Source: Sphingobacterium zeae (GTDB taxonomy: Bacteria; Bacteroidota; Bacteroidia; Sphingobacteriales; Sphingobacteriaceae). Taken from it: a stretch of DNA of 64,000 nt. Position 1 is the first letter of the stretch. Each line of letters opens with the position of its first letter. A program made the translations under genes and the position numbers. Below are positions 1-9,329 of the stretch, piece after piece. The stretch covers positions 4,526,001 to 4,590,000 of the forward strand of contig NZ_JAUTBA010000001.1 of NCBI RefSeq assembly GCF_030818895.1, written 5' to 3'. The notes below the pieces were generated by a model that was given only the letters and a program-made list of their open reading frames with translations, was not told where the DNA came from and did not search any database.

Positions 1-913
1 CTCTATCCGAATAGAAGCTTGACATAAAATTGGAGGACCTAATATTCAGATTCAGCTGCCAGATCACTTCAGATTTAATACTGTTAAAATCTGAAAATTG
101 GCTATCCGAAATGAACATATTTTTATAATCTTCGGCATTCACCAATTTATACTTTCCATCGGTCAATACTGCTGAAGAATATTTAATTACATCTTCATAA
201 CGACCCATGTATAAAAATATCCTCGACAAAAGGGCTCTTGCTGCATCTGCTGAAGCATATATCTTAGTCTTTGCTGTGGAATTTTCCAAAAAGGTAATTC
301 CTTGTTCTAAATCAGCTATGATTTGCGCATAGGTATCTTTCATACTTGCCCTGGGCACGCGCTCACTAGGTAATGGTGTTACTGTAGGAATAGGAATTCC
401 CGGATGACTTCCATCCGCTGTATACGTATAATGCTGTGCATAAACATTTGCCAACGCAAAAAATAGTAGTCCGCGCAAAACATGGCTCTGCCCCATATAG
501 CTATTAAAATCGTCAGACCTGCCATTTAGTGACTTACGTACCGTTTCAGCAGAGTTAATAACATTATTGACATTATTAATGGCCTCATAGCCCGTTGACC
601 ATATGGCTAAAGTCCCACCGGTTCCATCTTCTTCATCAAAAGTATAGTTATAGTCCGTTAACATATAATTTTGTGTACCATTTGTGATGCGCTGTACATC
701 ATCGCCTCTTAAATCGCCATATATCCCATACTGTGACTGAAAAAAACGTGAGGTCAGGTTGTAACTACCAACAAGTGCATCCCGCATACCATTCAAATCA
801 GAAAATAGTTGCTCTTTGCCAAGTTGTCCGATGGGTTCAACTTCCAAAAATGATTTACCGCAACTCGCAAGCGCCAATGATATTGCAATTACTGTATATT
901 TAAATAATTTCAT
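1..913 (-). CDS. SusD/RagB-family outer-membrane lipoprotein, partial (3' end off the window)
   Basis: Reading leftward from an ATG at 913, the frame stays open to the edge (about 304 codons). It begins with a lipoprotein signal peptide whose lipobox is LASC (Cys at about residue 19), followed by FLEVEP and a helical, TPR-rich body typical of SusD proteins. SusD proteins sit on the cell surface and deliver glycans or peptides to the SusC channel. The gene lies 12 bp downstream of the SusC gene on the same strand, the standard susC-susD order. The C-terminal half is missing, so substrate type cannot be judged. Confidence 0.93.
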   Translation of the reverse strand, partial: MKLFKYTVIAISLALASCGKSFLEVEPIGQLGKEQLFSDLNGMRDALVGSYNLTSRFFQSQYGIYGDLRGDDVQRITNGTQNYMLTDYNYTFDEEDGTGGTLAIWSTGYEAINNVNNVINSAETVRKSLNGRSDDFNSYMGQSHVLRGLLFFALANVYAQHYTYTADGSHPGIPIPTVTPLPSERVPRASMKDTYAQIIADLEQGITFLENSTAKTKIYASADAARALLSRIFLYMGRYEDVIKYSSAVLTDGKYKLVNAEDYKNMFISDSQFSDFNSIKSEVIWQLNLNIRSSNFMSSFYSDR

Positions 914-925
914 GTTAAATTCTGA

Positions 926-3900
926 TTAAAAACCGATATTGATACCCAATGAATAATTAAGCACGCGACTAGATTCTGAAAGCATATTTGCATAGGTGTT
1001 GTCAACTACGCTTCCGCTTGTTACGCCAAACTGTTTAGCTAAGGATTCATAATTTTTTATTGATCCTTTTTTCGAAGAATATGGGGTCCACATCGCAATA
1101 TTACTTGCCATAGCGGTAACTGAAATATGATCTAATTTTAATTTGCGAATCAGACCGCTATTAAAAGTATATCCCAAACTGATATTATCTAACTTAAGAT
1201 ATGTTTTGTCCAATAAAAAACGGGTGGAGTTCATAATAGATGAGGTTGTTGTATTTGAAAGTCGTGGAGAAGTAGCCAGTTGGCCAGGAAAATACCAAGA
1301 ATTCAGCATATCAATGGATTGATTGCCACTCAAAATATTAAGACCATCCAATCCATTATTTCTAGTTGCCTGATCAAAATAATAGCCCCCTTTTGAATAT
1401 TTGAAGAAAATTGAAAAATTCCAGTTTTTGTAATTAATATAATTCGTTAGTCCTCCATAATATTGCGGTGTTGAATTCCCAACAAGTACACGATTTTCGG
1501 TGTTATATACTTTAGTCACATTGCCATCCAAATCATACCACATCGGATCTCCCGTAGAAGGATCCACGCCTGCCCAACGTACAAGGTAGTAAGAGCGGGA
1601 ATTATAGCCTTTTCTCATGATCGTATTGCCCGAAACACGATCAATATCTTCATTCAACTGCAACACTTTATTTCTATTTGACGATAAAATAAAAGTGGCA
1701 TTCCAGTTAAAGTTTTCCTTTTGTAGTATTGCTCCATTAACACTCAGCTCTACACCTGCATTTTGCATTTTTCCGACGTTTTGATAAGTACGTCTAAATC
1801 CACTTACCATAGACACATAGGCATTATCAATCATATCGTGGGTGACATTTCGGTAATATTCGGCAGCCACATTAAACCGACCAAACAATCTAAAATCTAT
1901 CCCTGTATTGAGCATTTTTGTTGTTTCCCATTTCAGTCCGTCATTCACACCTCTCGTCATCGTCGTTCCAGAATTCCCGCCATAGCTATAATTGGAATCG
2001 TATTTATAAATGCCACTGGCATAAGCTGAATTAAATCGAGAGTTGCCATTATTACCATAGGATATCTTAAATTTCAAGAAATCAACAACCTTGTTTTTGG
2101 ACCAAAAAGATTCATTACTAACGGTCCAGGCCGCACCGATAGAACTAAACGTACCCCATTTTACATCTTTCCCAAAATTGGAACTTCCATCTTTTCGATA
2201 GGTATAGTTTATTGCATAGCGTTTATCATATACGTAACCGGCACGCCCAAAATAGGAGAGTAACGTTTGTTTATCGCGACTCGTTGTCCCAAGACGATTA
2301 TCGGAGGATGCAAAGCCTACTTCTCGGATATAATCGTTTGGAAAATTAGTTCCCGTGGCAGAAACAGAACGGCGTTCTTCTTTTCGTGCTTCGGTTCCTA
2401 GTACAATATCAAAATCACCTTTAAAAATAGTACGCTTAAATGCTAAGGTATTTGTACTGATTAAGTTTAAAACCTGTGACTGTCCTCGGTAGGCCGTACC
2501 ATTACTGGAAGAGCCTGTGTAATTATACATGGAAAAGTACTGATCTTCATTGCCGCTGGTAAAATCCGCACCATTAAGATTTGTAAAGACTAATCCATCC
2601 CACAGTTGATAAGTAAACCCTAAAGTTCCCAAGACATGTACGGTTGCTTGTTTCTGTTCATTTTGATCGATCAGGCCAGGCATGCCCTGCAGAAGCCCGC
2701 CATTTGGATCGCGCTCAATATACTCACCATTTGGACCAAATGGACTAATCAATGGGCTGTACTGAAAATAAGCATTGCCCGGATTGAACATATCATCTTT
2801 AGAATAAGAAGCAGCAAGTGTGCTGTTCAAAACCAAACGTTTGCCCACATTCCCGCTTACGTTTGAACGCACATCATAACGTTTCGTAGAATTACCGATA
2901 ATGTTCTGTTTTTCGTCATAGATATTGGCTGAGAGGAAATAATGAACAGCATCTGTTGAACCCGACAGCCCTAAGCTGTGGAGATTAGTAAAACCAGTAC
3001 GATTATAAACATCTGCCCAACGCGTATCCTGGGTGGTATCAATTTTTCCCAACTGATCAACCATACCCATGTCTTTCACAAGGTTTAAATATTGGCGACC
3101 ATTCAGTTGGTTTAGATGACTTGATGGCCGTCTATTTATCCCTGTCCGAAATGAATAAGAAAGTTTTGGGGCTCCTTTTCCTCGTTTGGTTGTTATCAGG
3201 ATAACACCATTGGATCCATTTGCGCCATAAATTGTCGTTGCGCTGGCATCCTTAAGTACGGTGACACTTTCAATATCATTCGGATTTATATATGTCAATG
3301 GACTGATCGAATTTTGCATCCCTGGAATTGAATTTGTCGTTCCGCCAGTATACAAAGGCACACCATCTACGACCCATAATGGTTCATTTGATGTGGTACC
3401 GCCAACGGTAGATGCTTCGCCACGTATTCTAGTGCTATAGCGAGATCTTGCGGAACTATTTGTTCCCCCATCTTGTGAATTAAATTCGACCCCAGGAACG
3501 ACACCTTCCAGTAAAGCATCCAATCGGAGCGCAGGCCTATTATCTAGGTCCTTTCTTGTAATTGTAAAAGCCGATCCTGTCTGGTTCTCTCTCGCTTCTT
3601 TGGTACCATATGCTGTTACAATTACTTCATCTAGATAATCCATACTTTTTTGGAGCACGATAGCTAGATTTTTTCTGATATCTTTAGCAGGAATTTCTCT
3701 GGATTTATAACCGATGTAACTGACCACAATAGTCGCCTCCATAGGTACTTCCAAATTAAATTCGCCGATATTATTAGTACTGGTAACTTTATTAGTTCCT
3801 TTGATCGCGACACTGACACCAGCTTGATATGAAGGAGATTTACCATCCAGATCATCGATGGACACACGTCCTTTCAACAAGATTGTTCCCTCCTTTTCTT

Positions 3901-4249
3901 TGATCCGAGTTAATGTAATAGTTTTATTAACAATCTTATATTCAACGTTAAGCTTTTTGGATAATTTCGACAATGCAGCTTGAATTCCGTCTTCATCAAG
4001 TGAAATCTGAATCATAGCAGTGTTTTCTACAATACCTGCGTCATAAACAAAAGAATAACCTGACTGCTCTTCTATCTGCTTTAATACTGTTTTAAGTGGC
4101 TTTTTAGTTGTATCGATATGAATTCGCTGTGCGAAACTTTGCTGTATGCTACAAGACAATAGCCCAATTGTCATTAAAGTGGTTAGTTTAACCGAAAGCA
4201 ATTCCGGATTTAAAAAAGCCGGGCTTCGTTTAAAGAATTTTTCATTCAT
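926..4249 (-). CDS. SusC/RagA-type TonB-dependent outer-membrane receptor with N-terminal STN domain
   Basis: A 1107-residue protein with a signal peptide ending near AQR, an STN (secretin/TonB short N-terminal) domain at about 45-115, a CarboxypepD_reg-like repeat at about 125-210, a plug domain (region around NPNDIESVTVLKDASATTIYG, typical of SusC) and a long beta-barrel ending in a C-terminal aromatic residue (LGINIGF). STN-bearing receptors signal to a FecR anti-sigma factor, and both the FecR gene and an ECF sigma gene lie immediately upstream on the same strand, with only 10 bp to the FecR stop. The receptor should import a ligand and also switch on its own operon by transmembrane signalling. 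Confidence 0.96.
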   Translation of the reverse strand: MNEKFFKRSPAFLNPELLSVKLTTLMTIGLLSCSIQQSFAQRIHIDTTKKPLKTVLKQIEEQSGYSFVYDAGIVENTAMIQISLDEDGIQAALSKLSKKLNVEYKIVNKTITLTRIKEKEGTILLKGRVSIDDLDGKSPSYQAGVSVAIKGTNKVTSTNNIGEFNLEVPMEATIVVSYIGYKSREIPAKDIRKNLAIVLQKSMDYLDEVIVTAYGTKEARENQTGSAFTITRKDLDNRPALRLDALLEGVVPGVEFNSQDGGTNSSARSRYSTRIRGEASTVGGTTSNEPLWVVDGVPLYTGGTTNSIPGMQNSISPLTYINPNDIESVTVLKDASATTIYGANGSNGVILITTKRGKGAPKLSYSFRTGINRRPSSHLNQLNGRQYLNLVKDMGMVDQLGKIDTTQDTRWADVYNRTGFTNLHSLGLSGSTDAVHYFLSANIYDEKQNIIGNSTKRYDVRSNVSGNVGKRLVLNSTLAASYSKDDMFNPGNAYFQYSPLISPFGPNGEYIERDPNGGLLQGMPGLIDQNEQKQATVHVLGTLGFTYQLWDGLVFTNLNGADFTSGNEDQYFSMYNYTGSSSNGTAYRGQSQVLNLISTNTLAFKRTIFKGDFDIVLGTEARKEERRSVSATGTNFPNDYIREVGFASSDNRLGTTSRDKQTLLSYFGRAGYVYDKRYAINYTYRKDGSSNFGKDVKWGTFSSIGAAWTVSNESFWSKNKVVDFLKFKISYGNNGNSRFNSAYASGIYKYDSNYSYGGNSGTTMTRGVNDGLKWETTKMLNTGIDFRLFGRFNVAAEYYRNVTHDMIDNAYVSMVSGFRRTYQNVGKMQNAGVELSVNGAILQKENFNWNATFILSSNRNKVLQLNEDIDRVSGNTIMRKGYNSRSYYLVRWAGVDPSTGDPMWYDLDGNVTKVYNTENRVLVGNSTPQYYGGLTNYINYKNWNFSIFFKYSKGGYYFDQATRNNGLDGLNILSGNQSIDMLNSWYFPGQLATSPRLSNTTTSSIMNSTRFLLDKTYLKLDNISLGYTFNSGLIRKLKLDHISVTAMASNIAMWTPYSSKKGSIKNYESLAKQFGVTSGSVVDNTYANMLSESSRVLNYSLGINIGF

Positions 4250-4259
4250 TGTATTAAGG

Positions 4260-5318
4260 TTAATTATTTCCGAAATTTACATAGAGGACCTTGCCTTTCA
4301 TCTGAAAATTCCCGTTCGTTAAGTTTTTCATAATCTCAAGCACATCTGAGGTTTTTGTGCCATTTACTATTTTACCAGAGATATGCTGGTTAGGAACAGC
4401 GGACTGATAAGATAGCTCAAAATCATACCACTGGCTAAGTTGATGAAGTACAGCCTCAATAGATTCATTATCAAATTCAAAATCTAGTTTGCGCCATGCC
4501 TCTTTCTCAAGCTTCGCCATCCGTTGAAGAGACAAAGCTCCATCTTTGTTGACAGCTATATTATTGGGTTGCAATATGAGATTTTGGTTCCCATTGCTTA
4601 GCTCAATTTTCCCTTCGTGTAGTGTGGTAATTGTTTTATCAAAACTAGGATAAGCTCTGACATTGAATTTTGTACCGAGAACTCTGATCTGCTGATCTGC
4701 TGTTTTTACGACAAAACTGCGTCCAGGTATTGTTACTACTTCAAAGTAAGCCTCCCCTTCCAATGAAATTGTCCTTTGCGCCGCCTTGCCATAATCTGGG
4801 GACAAGACGATCTTCGACCCGGCATTCAAAGACACTTTAGTGCCATCGGGGAGAATAACTTTGGTAAACTCTCCTGCAGCTGTTGCCAAGGTTCTTAAAT
4901 TATGATGTTCTTTGAGATCTACATATCTTGTCGAATCTAAAAAATCATGTAAACTGCTACTAATTTCTTCAGTTTGGCCTGAAGTATCTGTGATCCATGC
5001 CGCCGCTCTAAAAACTTCATTATTATTTTCCTTTTGCTGAATTGACCAGATCCAGACTGCAGCTGCAGAGAGCAGCAGTAGTGCAGCGGCAACTCGCCAT
5101 ACCCATTGCAACCTGGATATTTTGGCGGGAGCAATACGTCGGTTAATCTCTGCCCAGTTTTTATCTTTAAATTCGACAGTCGAGAGATTACTATCGAGTA
5201 TTGTTTCACTATCGTCAAAACTATTGTACCAAAGCTGGAATTGTAGAATATCTTCCTCAGAGGCTATTCCCTGGTTGATACGGGAAATGATTTCTTTAAT
5301 TTCTTGTTGCGTCTTCAT
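4260..5318 (-). CDS. FecR-family anti-sigma factor
   Basis: A 352-residue protein with a cytoplasmic N-terminal segment, one membrane helix at about 88-105 (VWRVAAALLLLSAAAVWIW), a FecR domain at about 145-245 (region TKVILPDGTKVSLNAGSKI and YFEVV) and a C-terminal DUF4974/STN-like domain. The family relays the occupied state of an STN-bearing TonB receptor to an ECF sigma factor. It lies between the sigma gene (62 bp upstream) and the SusC gene (10 bp downstream), the expected signalling cassette. Confidence 0.95.
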   Translation of the reverse strand: MKTQQEIKEIISRINQGIASEEDILQFQLWYNSFDDSETILDSNLSTVEFKDKNWAEINRRIAPAKISRLQWVWRVAAALLLLSAAAVWIWSIQQKENNNEVFRAAAWITDTSGQTEEISSSLHDFLDSTRYVDLKEHHNLRTLATAAGEFTKVILPDGTKVSLNAGSKIVLSPDYGKAAQRTISLEGEAYFEVVTIPGRSFVVKTADQQIRVLGTKFNVRAYPSFDKTITTLHEGKIELSNGNQNLILQPNNIAVNKDGALSLQRMAKLEKEAWRKLDFEFDNESIEAVLHQLSQWYDFELSYQSAVPNQHISGKIVNGTKTSDVLEIMKNLTNGNFQMKGKVLYVNFGNN

Positions 5319-5380
5319 ATGATTAACACTTGTGGTCTATATAGAAGTACCATAAGTGCTGAGCAACGCACGCTAAAAAA

Positions 5381-5953
5381 TTAAAAAAATAACAAAGATT
5401 TTATATTATTTATAAAAATCCTTAAATGTTTTAGGCTTTTGCTGATTTGATTTTCAACAGTTCGATGGGAGATATTTAGTTTTTCAGCGATTTCTCTACT
5501 GTCCAAATTATCTATACGGGAATAATTAAAGATAATCTTTGCTTTCTCTGGTAGGCGTTCTACCTCTTGGAAAATAAGTTGCTGAAGTTCTTTAATGTTT
5601 AATACTTCGTCCAATTCCAATTCTTCCACACGATCCAATAATCCATAGGAATTGGGATCAACAAAATCCACTCTTGAAGATCTATTTACATATTTGATGA
5701 TAGAAAACTTGGCTGCCTGAAATAAATAAGCTTCAAGATTTTGAATCTCTTCGAGTTTGGGGTTATTCCAAAGTGAAATGAAAATATCCTGTAAAAGATC
5801 TTCCGCAATATCCTTTTGCGGCATCCGGTTATTACAAATCACAAATATCTTGTCCCAGTACCTTTCATAGATTATCCTAAATGCTTCTTGGTCTCCAGCC
5901 CGTATTAACTTTTGCAAAGTTAAATTTTCGAGTGAACTATAGTTGTTTTTCAT
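5381..5953 (-). CDS. ECF-type RNA polymerase sigma factor (sigma-70 family)
   Basis: A 190-residue protein with sigma region 2 at about 15-85 (QEAFRIIYERYWDKIF, then DIAEDLLQDIFISLWNN) and region 4 at about 130-180 (LPEKAKIIFNYSRIDNLDSREIAEKLNISHRTVENQISKSL, abbreviated here by its ends). This is the usual Bacteroidota FecI-like architecture. It starts the sigma-FecR-SusC-SusD operon and should direct transcription of the transport genes when the receptor is engaged. A TAnnTTTG promoter box lies about 50 bp upstream at 6004-6011. Confidence 0.95.
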   Translation of the reverse strand: MKNNYSSLENLTLQKLIRAGDQEAFRIIYERYWDKIFVICNNRMPQKDIAEDLLQDIFISLWNNPKLEEIQNLEAYLFQAAKFSIIKYVNRSSRVDFVDPNSYGLLDRVEELELDEVLNIKELQQLIFQEVERLPEKAKIIFNYSRIDNLDSREIAEKLNISHRTVENQISKSLKHLRIFINNIKSLLFF

Positions 5954-6003
5954 TTTTCGCCTCGTTTTATCTCGTTACGGCAAAACAGTTCGATGTGAGG
6001 CAC

Positions 6004-6011
6004 CAAAAATA
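6004..6011 (-). promoter_or_regulatory. Predicted -7 box (TATTTTTG) for the sigma-factor operon
   Basis: The minus strand reads TATTTTTG, matching the Bacteroidota TAnnTTTG box, and would start transcription about 45 nt before the sigma-factor ATG. No clear -33 TTTG was found at the right distance. Confidence 0.4.
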
Positions 6012-6065
6012 CAACAATAATTAAAAGAAAACAAGGCAGTTAGCAAGGTAAAAAAGGTCAATCTT

Positions 6066-6322
6066 ATAAAACTATTTCAAATGGAGTATTGTTCTTACGA
6101 TACAAAACGGCTACAAGCTACCTTTCGAAAGAAAGGTTCAACATAAAAATTGGCGTCGTACAGTGAAAATCCAATAGTCTTTAAAAACATTGGATGACGA
6201 AACAAAAAAGAGGAAACGATAGGAAACATAAAGATTACTTTACGAATAAATGCTAAAAGAAAGGGTCTGATAAAAATCAGGCCCTTTTGAGGTAAAAAGC
6301 CACATCTCACGAAGTGGCCTTA
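6066..6322. repeat. Repeat element E1 (hairpin-rich, about 250 bp)
   Basis: This is the first of six copies of a non-coding element (E1-E6). Left part: on the plus strand it reads as the conserved 3' end of a vanished gene (GYKLPFERKV then QHKNWRRTVKIQ and stop). Right part: three stem-loops, namely ATCCAAT/ATTGGAT arms, a strong AAAGGGTCTGAT/ATCAGGCCCTTT hairpin at 6260-6286 followed by TTTT, and a GCCAC/GTGGC hairpin next to the P1 gene end. In every copy it lies just 3' of a minus-strand gene. A minus-strand frame of about 70 codons runs through several copies but is frameshifted in E6, so coding is unlikely. Confidence 0.75.
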
Positions 6323-6375
6323 ATAAACATATGATTCACTAGTGGTTTGCCTTTTTATGACTTGCAAACCGCCAG
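6290..6375 (-). terminator. Two-hairpin 3' region of P1
   Basis: It holds a GCCAC...GTGGC stem at the end of E1 and a second stem with arms at 6339-6350 and 6364-6375 (GGTTTGC/GCAAACC core), 10 bp past the P1 stop codon. The same two-hairpin layout follows all six P copies, with paired base changes in P5 and P6. Confidence 0.65.
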
Positions 6376-6385
6376 TTATTGGATA

Positions 6386-6832
6386 CTACTTATACGAATT
6401 GATCGATTTGGAAACCTTCCAGTCATTGCCTACACGCTCCAAGGTAACTAAATCTGTTTTGCTGAAGTTTTCAAATTTCAAGGTTACTTTAGCCACCATA
6501 AAGTCAGCTGATTCTTCTAAGATGTCGGTGTTTACTGTACAGTTTAGCTTCTCTCCTTTCTGCTTTTTCAGTAATTTAACTACGGCACCACGGCTATGAG
6601 ACTGTGCATTCGTTGCTTGGATTTTTTGATTGAAATCTTCGGCGAACAATTGCTCGGCGCCTGCTGATTCCCCCGCAGTGGTCACCGCCACATAGTGATC
6701 CAGTGCCAAGTCTGCTGTGGAAAGGTTTACGTTTGCTTTTGTTGCTTTTGCTCCTGGTCCCTCAGCTGCCATAGCAAATGTTGATACTGCGATTAAGGCT
6801 GCTGCTGCGAATGTTTTTACTAATGCTTTCAT
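6386..6832 (-). CDS. P1: secreted 148-residue protein of a six-copy family (NTF2-like fold suspected)
   Basis: It has a classical signal peptide (KTFAAAALIAVSTFAMA, cleavage before AEGPGA), so the product is exported. The mature part is about 125 residues: a helix (ALDHYVAVTTAGE), a short FNQKIQATNAQ segment, then alternating strands with a paired motif (VAKVTLKFENF ... LVTLERVGNDWKVSKSINSYK). The length and layout resemble NTF2-like/lumazine-binding-like small secreted proteins of Bacteroidota; this is a fold guess, not a recognised family. Six copies share the promoter region, coding sequence and 3' hairpins, with near-identical signal peptides. The function is unknown. Confidence 0.85.
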   Translation of the reverse strand: MKALVKTFAAAALIAVSTFAMAAEGPGAKATKANVNLSTADLALDHYVAVTTAGESAGAEQLFAEDFNQKIQATNAQSHSRGAVVKLLKKQKGEKLNCTVNTDILEESADFMVAKVTLKFENFSKTDLVTLERVGNDWKVSKSINSYK

Positions 6833-6880
6833 AATGTCTTTATTTTATTGTGTTAGTTCTGTTGTTCTTATTTGTTGACT

Positions 6881-6888
6881 CAAAACTA
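6881..6888 (-). promoter_or_regulatory. -7 box (TAGTTTTG) of P1
   Basis: TAGTTTTG on the minus strand matches TAnnTTTG, giving a leader of roughly 45 nt. The box is identical in all copies: 8745-8752 (P2), 14371-14378 (P3), 37665-37672 (P4), 40623-40630 (P5) and 45057-45064 (P6). Confidence 0.6.
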
Positions 6889-6892
6889 CAAC

Positions 6893-6968
6893 ACAATACG
6901 CTCCTAGCCTATTGACTTTAGACTAACGATCGGGAAAACTCGGTGAATGGCGGGAATGGGGAGGGGAA
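6893..6968 (-). repeat. Conserved upstream block U of P1
   Basis: About 75 bp directly upstream of the P1 -7 box, strongly conserved in front of every P gene. The core includes CTTTAGACTAACGA, AAAACTCGGTGAATGG and GGGAATGGGGAGG. Three diverged solo copies lie near 53329, 58368 and 62716, each upstream of an unrelated minus-strand gene, so U may be a regulator binding region rather than just a duplicated flank. Confidence 0.6.
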
Positions 6969-7070
6969 ATAAAATAAGAGCATTTTTTACACCTAAACAA
7001 AAAACAGGAGTAATTTTTTACTATTTTTACACTCGTAACACACACAGAAGTAAAATTTACACTCGAAGAA

Positions 7071-8156
7071 ATGAATAAATTTGACCGAAAAAATCCCTAT
7101 AACGATTTACCATTGTTGCCACCAACCAAGGATATCGAAACAAAAAAAATTCTTCGGAAAACTATTTCTGCTGGTCGTGTGCTGGCCCAACTAAATGGTA
7201 CTTTATTAAATTTACCAAATCCGACGCTATTTCTTGATACAATTTACTTACAAGAAGCAAAAGCAAGTTCGGAAGTTGAAAATATCATTACAACAAATGA
7301 TGAATTATACAGATCATTTGTTGCTGACAAGAAAATTGAAAATTTATCAACAAAAGAAGTTTTAAGTTATAAAAAAGCGCTATGGCTAGGTCTTGAAGAA
7401 CTCAAAGCTAAACCTTTTATTACTACAAACCTTTGCATTAAAATAGTTCAATGTATTAAACAAAATAATGCATCCATTCGGGTTACACCAGGAACAACGC
7501 TAAGCAACAATCGCGGTGAAATTATCTACACACCGCCAAGTGGAGAAACAATCATTAGAGAGAAACTCGCTAATTTAGAAAAATTCATCAATGAAGAAAG
7601 CAACATTGATCCATTGATCAAAATGGCATTATTACATTACCAGTTTGAAGCAATCCACCCTTTTGTAGATGGAAATGGTAGAACTGGAAGAATTCTACTT
7701 TTGCTTTACTTAAAACTTTCCGGACTATTAGAAGTTCCAGCAATTTATCTAAGCGAATACATCATTCAGAATAAAAATGATTATTATACCAAACTCAGGG
7801 GAGTAACAGAAAATGAAAATTGGGAAGATTACATCTTATATATGTTAGATATGATCGAACAAACAGCATCAAAAAGTCTCAAACGATTAAATCTAATCAC
7901 ACAAGCGATAGAGGAAATGAGTACTAACATCAAAACGAAACTTCCTAAAATGTATTCAAAAGATTTAGTTGAGATATTATTTAGATTACCTTATACAAAA
8001 CGTCAAAATTTGATTGACGACAATTTAGGAAATGCGAAAACTGTTGGAAATTATCTAATCGCATTGGAGCAGAATGGAATTCTTGAATCCGTAAAAGTTG
8101 GAAAGGAAAAACTGTACTTAAATCAAAAACTGTTGAAAATTCTTGAAAATCAGTAA
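7071..8156 (+). CDS. Fic/DOC-family protein (predicted AMP-transferase), class II with N-terminal inhibitory motif
   Basis: A 361-residue protein. The Fic core motif HPFVDGNGRTGR is complete at 196-207 (catalytic His196, anion-binding GNGR). An inhibitory-helix motif of the [ST]xxxE[GN] type is present at 66-71 (SSEVEN), which in known class II Fic proteins blocks ATP positioning. A Fic_N region precedes it and a winged-helix-like tail follows (about 290-361). Fic enzymes transfer AMP from ATP to hydroxyl side chains of target proteins. The gene stands alone between P1 and P2 on the opposite strand, with no separate antitoxin, consistent with built-in inhibition. Confidence 0.93.
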   Translation: MNKFDRKNPYNDLPLLPPTKDIETKKILRKTISAGRVLAQLNGTLLNLPNPTLFLDTIYLQEAKASSEVENIITTNDELYRSFVADKKIENLSTKEVLSYKKALWLGLEELKAKPFITTNLCIKIVQCIKQNNASIRVTPGTTLSNNRGEIIYTPPSGETIIREKLANLEKFINEESNIDPLIKMALLHYQFEAIHPFVDGNGRTGRILLLLYLKLSGLLEVPAIYLSEYIIQNKNDYYTKLRGVTENENWEDYILYMLDMIEQTASKSLKRLNLITQAIEEMSTNIKTKLPKMYSKDLVEILFRLPYTKRQNLIDDNLGNAKTVGNYLIALEQNGILESVKVGKEKLYLNQKLLKILENQ

Positions 8157-8162
8157 ACTGCA

Positions 8163-8243
8163 AAAAGCCACATCTCTCGACGTGGCCTTAATAAATAGGT
8201 GATTCACTAGTGATCTACCTTCTTTTACTGGCAAACCACCAGT
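8163..8243 (-). terminator. 3' hairpin region of P2
   Basis: A GCCAC/GTGGC-type stem-loop (8167-8186) is preserved. The second, gene-proximal hairpin is degenerate here compared with P1 and P5. It also lies between the convergent Fic gene and P2, so it could end both transcripts. Confidence 0.55.
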
Positions 8244-8252
8244 TATTGGATA

Positions 8253-8699
8253 CTATTTATACGAATTGATCGATTGGCATACTTTCCAGTCATTGCCCAC
8301 ACGCTCCAAAGTAACTAGATCTGTTTTCGTAAAGTTCTCAAATTTCAAGGTTACTTTAGCAACCATATAGTCTGCTGATTCCTCGATGATATCAGTGCTT
8401 ACTGTACAGTTTAGTTTTTCTCCTTTTTGCTTTTTCAATAGTTTAACTATAGCTTCACGGCCGTGGGTTTGTGCATTTGTAGCTTGGATCTTTTGATTAA
8501 AATCAGCCGCAAATAACCGCTCTACTCCTGCTGATTCTCCCTCCGTAGTTACCGCCACATAGTGTTCTAAAGCAAAGTCTGCTGTGGAAAGGTTAACGTT
8601 TGCTTTTGTTGCTTTTGCTCCTGGCCCTTCTGATGCCATAGCGAATGTAGATACTGCGATTAAAGCTGCTGCTGCGAATGTTTTTACTAGCGTATTCAT
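8253..8699 (-). CDS. P2: secreted 148-residue protein of the six-copy family
   Basis: Same length and layout as P1: signal peptide ending AMA (here AMASEG), the FALEHYVAVTTEGESAGVE helix and the C-terminal LVTLERVGNDWKVCQSINSYK strand pair, in which the usual KVSK is replaced by KVCQ. It has the same -7 box (8745-8752) and upstream block as the other copies. No function is recognised. Confidence 0.85.
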   Translation of the reverse strand: MNTLVKTFAAAALIAVSTFAMASEGPGAKATKANVNLSTADFALEHYVAVTTEGESAGVERLFAADFNQKIQATNAQTHGREAIVKLLKKQKGEKLNCTVSTDIIEESADYMVAKVTLKFENFTKTDLVTLERVGNDWKVCQSINSYK

Positions 8700-8755
8700 A
8701 ATGTCTTTTTTATATTGTTAGTTTTTAGTTCTTATTTGTTGACTCAAAACTACGA

Positions 8756-8833
8756 CACAATACGCTCCTAGCCTATCGGCTTTAGACCAACGATCAGTAA
8801 AATTCGGTGAATGGCGAGAATAGGGAGGTGAAG
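8756..8833 (-). repeat. Upstream block U of P2
   Basis: A conserved copy of the U block (GGCTTTAGACCAACGATC ... TCGGTGAATGG) upstream of the P2 -7 box. Confidence 0.6.
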
Positions 8834-8910
8834 CGATTTGTATTTCAGCATAATTTTGTCCATATTCATATTATATATTAAACGACAATGTCAGGCAACC
8901 TAACCTTTAA

Positions 8911-9168
8911 AACAGTAAAAATCCTGTCCCTTATGCTGATGATTGCATATACTACTCAGTTTATAGCAAAAATATCTTACGGTATACTAGAGACAAAGAT
9001 TTCACAATTGAAACACTTCCATCATTGGAAAAGAGAAAATTACGTATTCAAGATTTAACAAAACTATCTCAGACCGACTATGTTCTTACTATAAAAAACG
9101 GCTACAAGCTACCTTTCGAAAGAAAGGTTCAACATAAAAATTGGCGTCGTACAGTGAAAATCCAATAG
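8911..9168 (+). pseudogene. 3' fragment of an unidentified plus-strand gene, running into E2
   Basis: A plus-strand frame opens after a stop at 8908 and runs 85 codons to TAG at 9166-9168, with no ATG at a sensible position. It reads DDCIYYSVYSKN..., LPSLEKRKLRIQDLTKLSQ and ends GYKLPFERKV...VKIQ. The last 25-35 codons are the part conserved in E1, E3, E4 and E6. This suggests that the E element is the 3' end and terminator of an ancestral gene that has been copied around the region. The protein family was not recognised. Confidence 0.5.
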
Positions 9169-9309
9169 TAAAACACATTGGATGACGAAACAAAAAAGAG
9201 GAAACGATAGGAAACATAAAGATTACTGTACAAATAAACGCTAAGAGAAAGGGTCTGATGAGAATTAGGCCCTTTTGAGGTAAAAAAGCCACGTCTCACG
9301 GCGTGGCTA
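9059..9309. repeat. Repeat element E2
   Basis: A copy of the hairpin-rich element downstream of the cytolysin-like gene at 9330. Compared with E1 it has a 3-base change in the first hairpin loop. The AAAGGG/CCCTTT and GCCACG/CGTGGC hairpins are intact, the latter with paired changes. Confidence 0.75.
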
Positions 9310-9329
9310 TACAACACTTTATATTTATA

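Noticed and set aside
6095..6310. A 71-codon minus-strand frame repeated in E1-E4 (MAFLPQKGLI... type)
   Set aside because: It lies entirely inside the hairpin element, is frameshifted in E6 and missing in E5, has no promoter of its own, and the opposite strand explains the conservation better.
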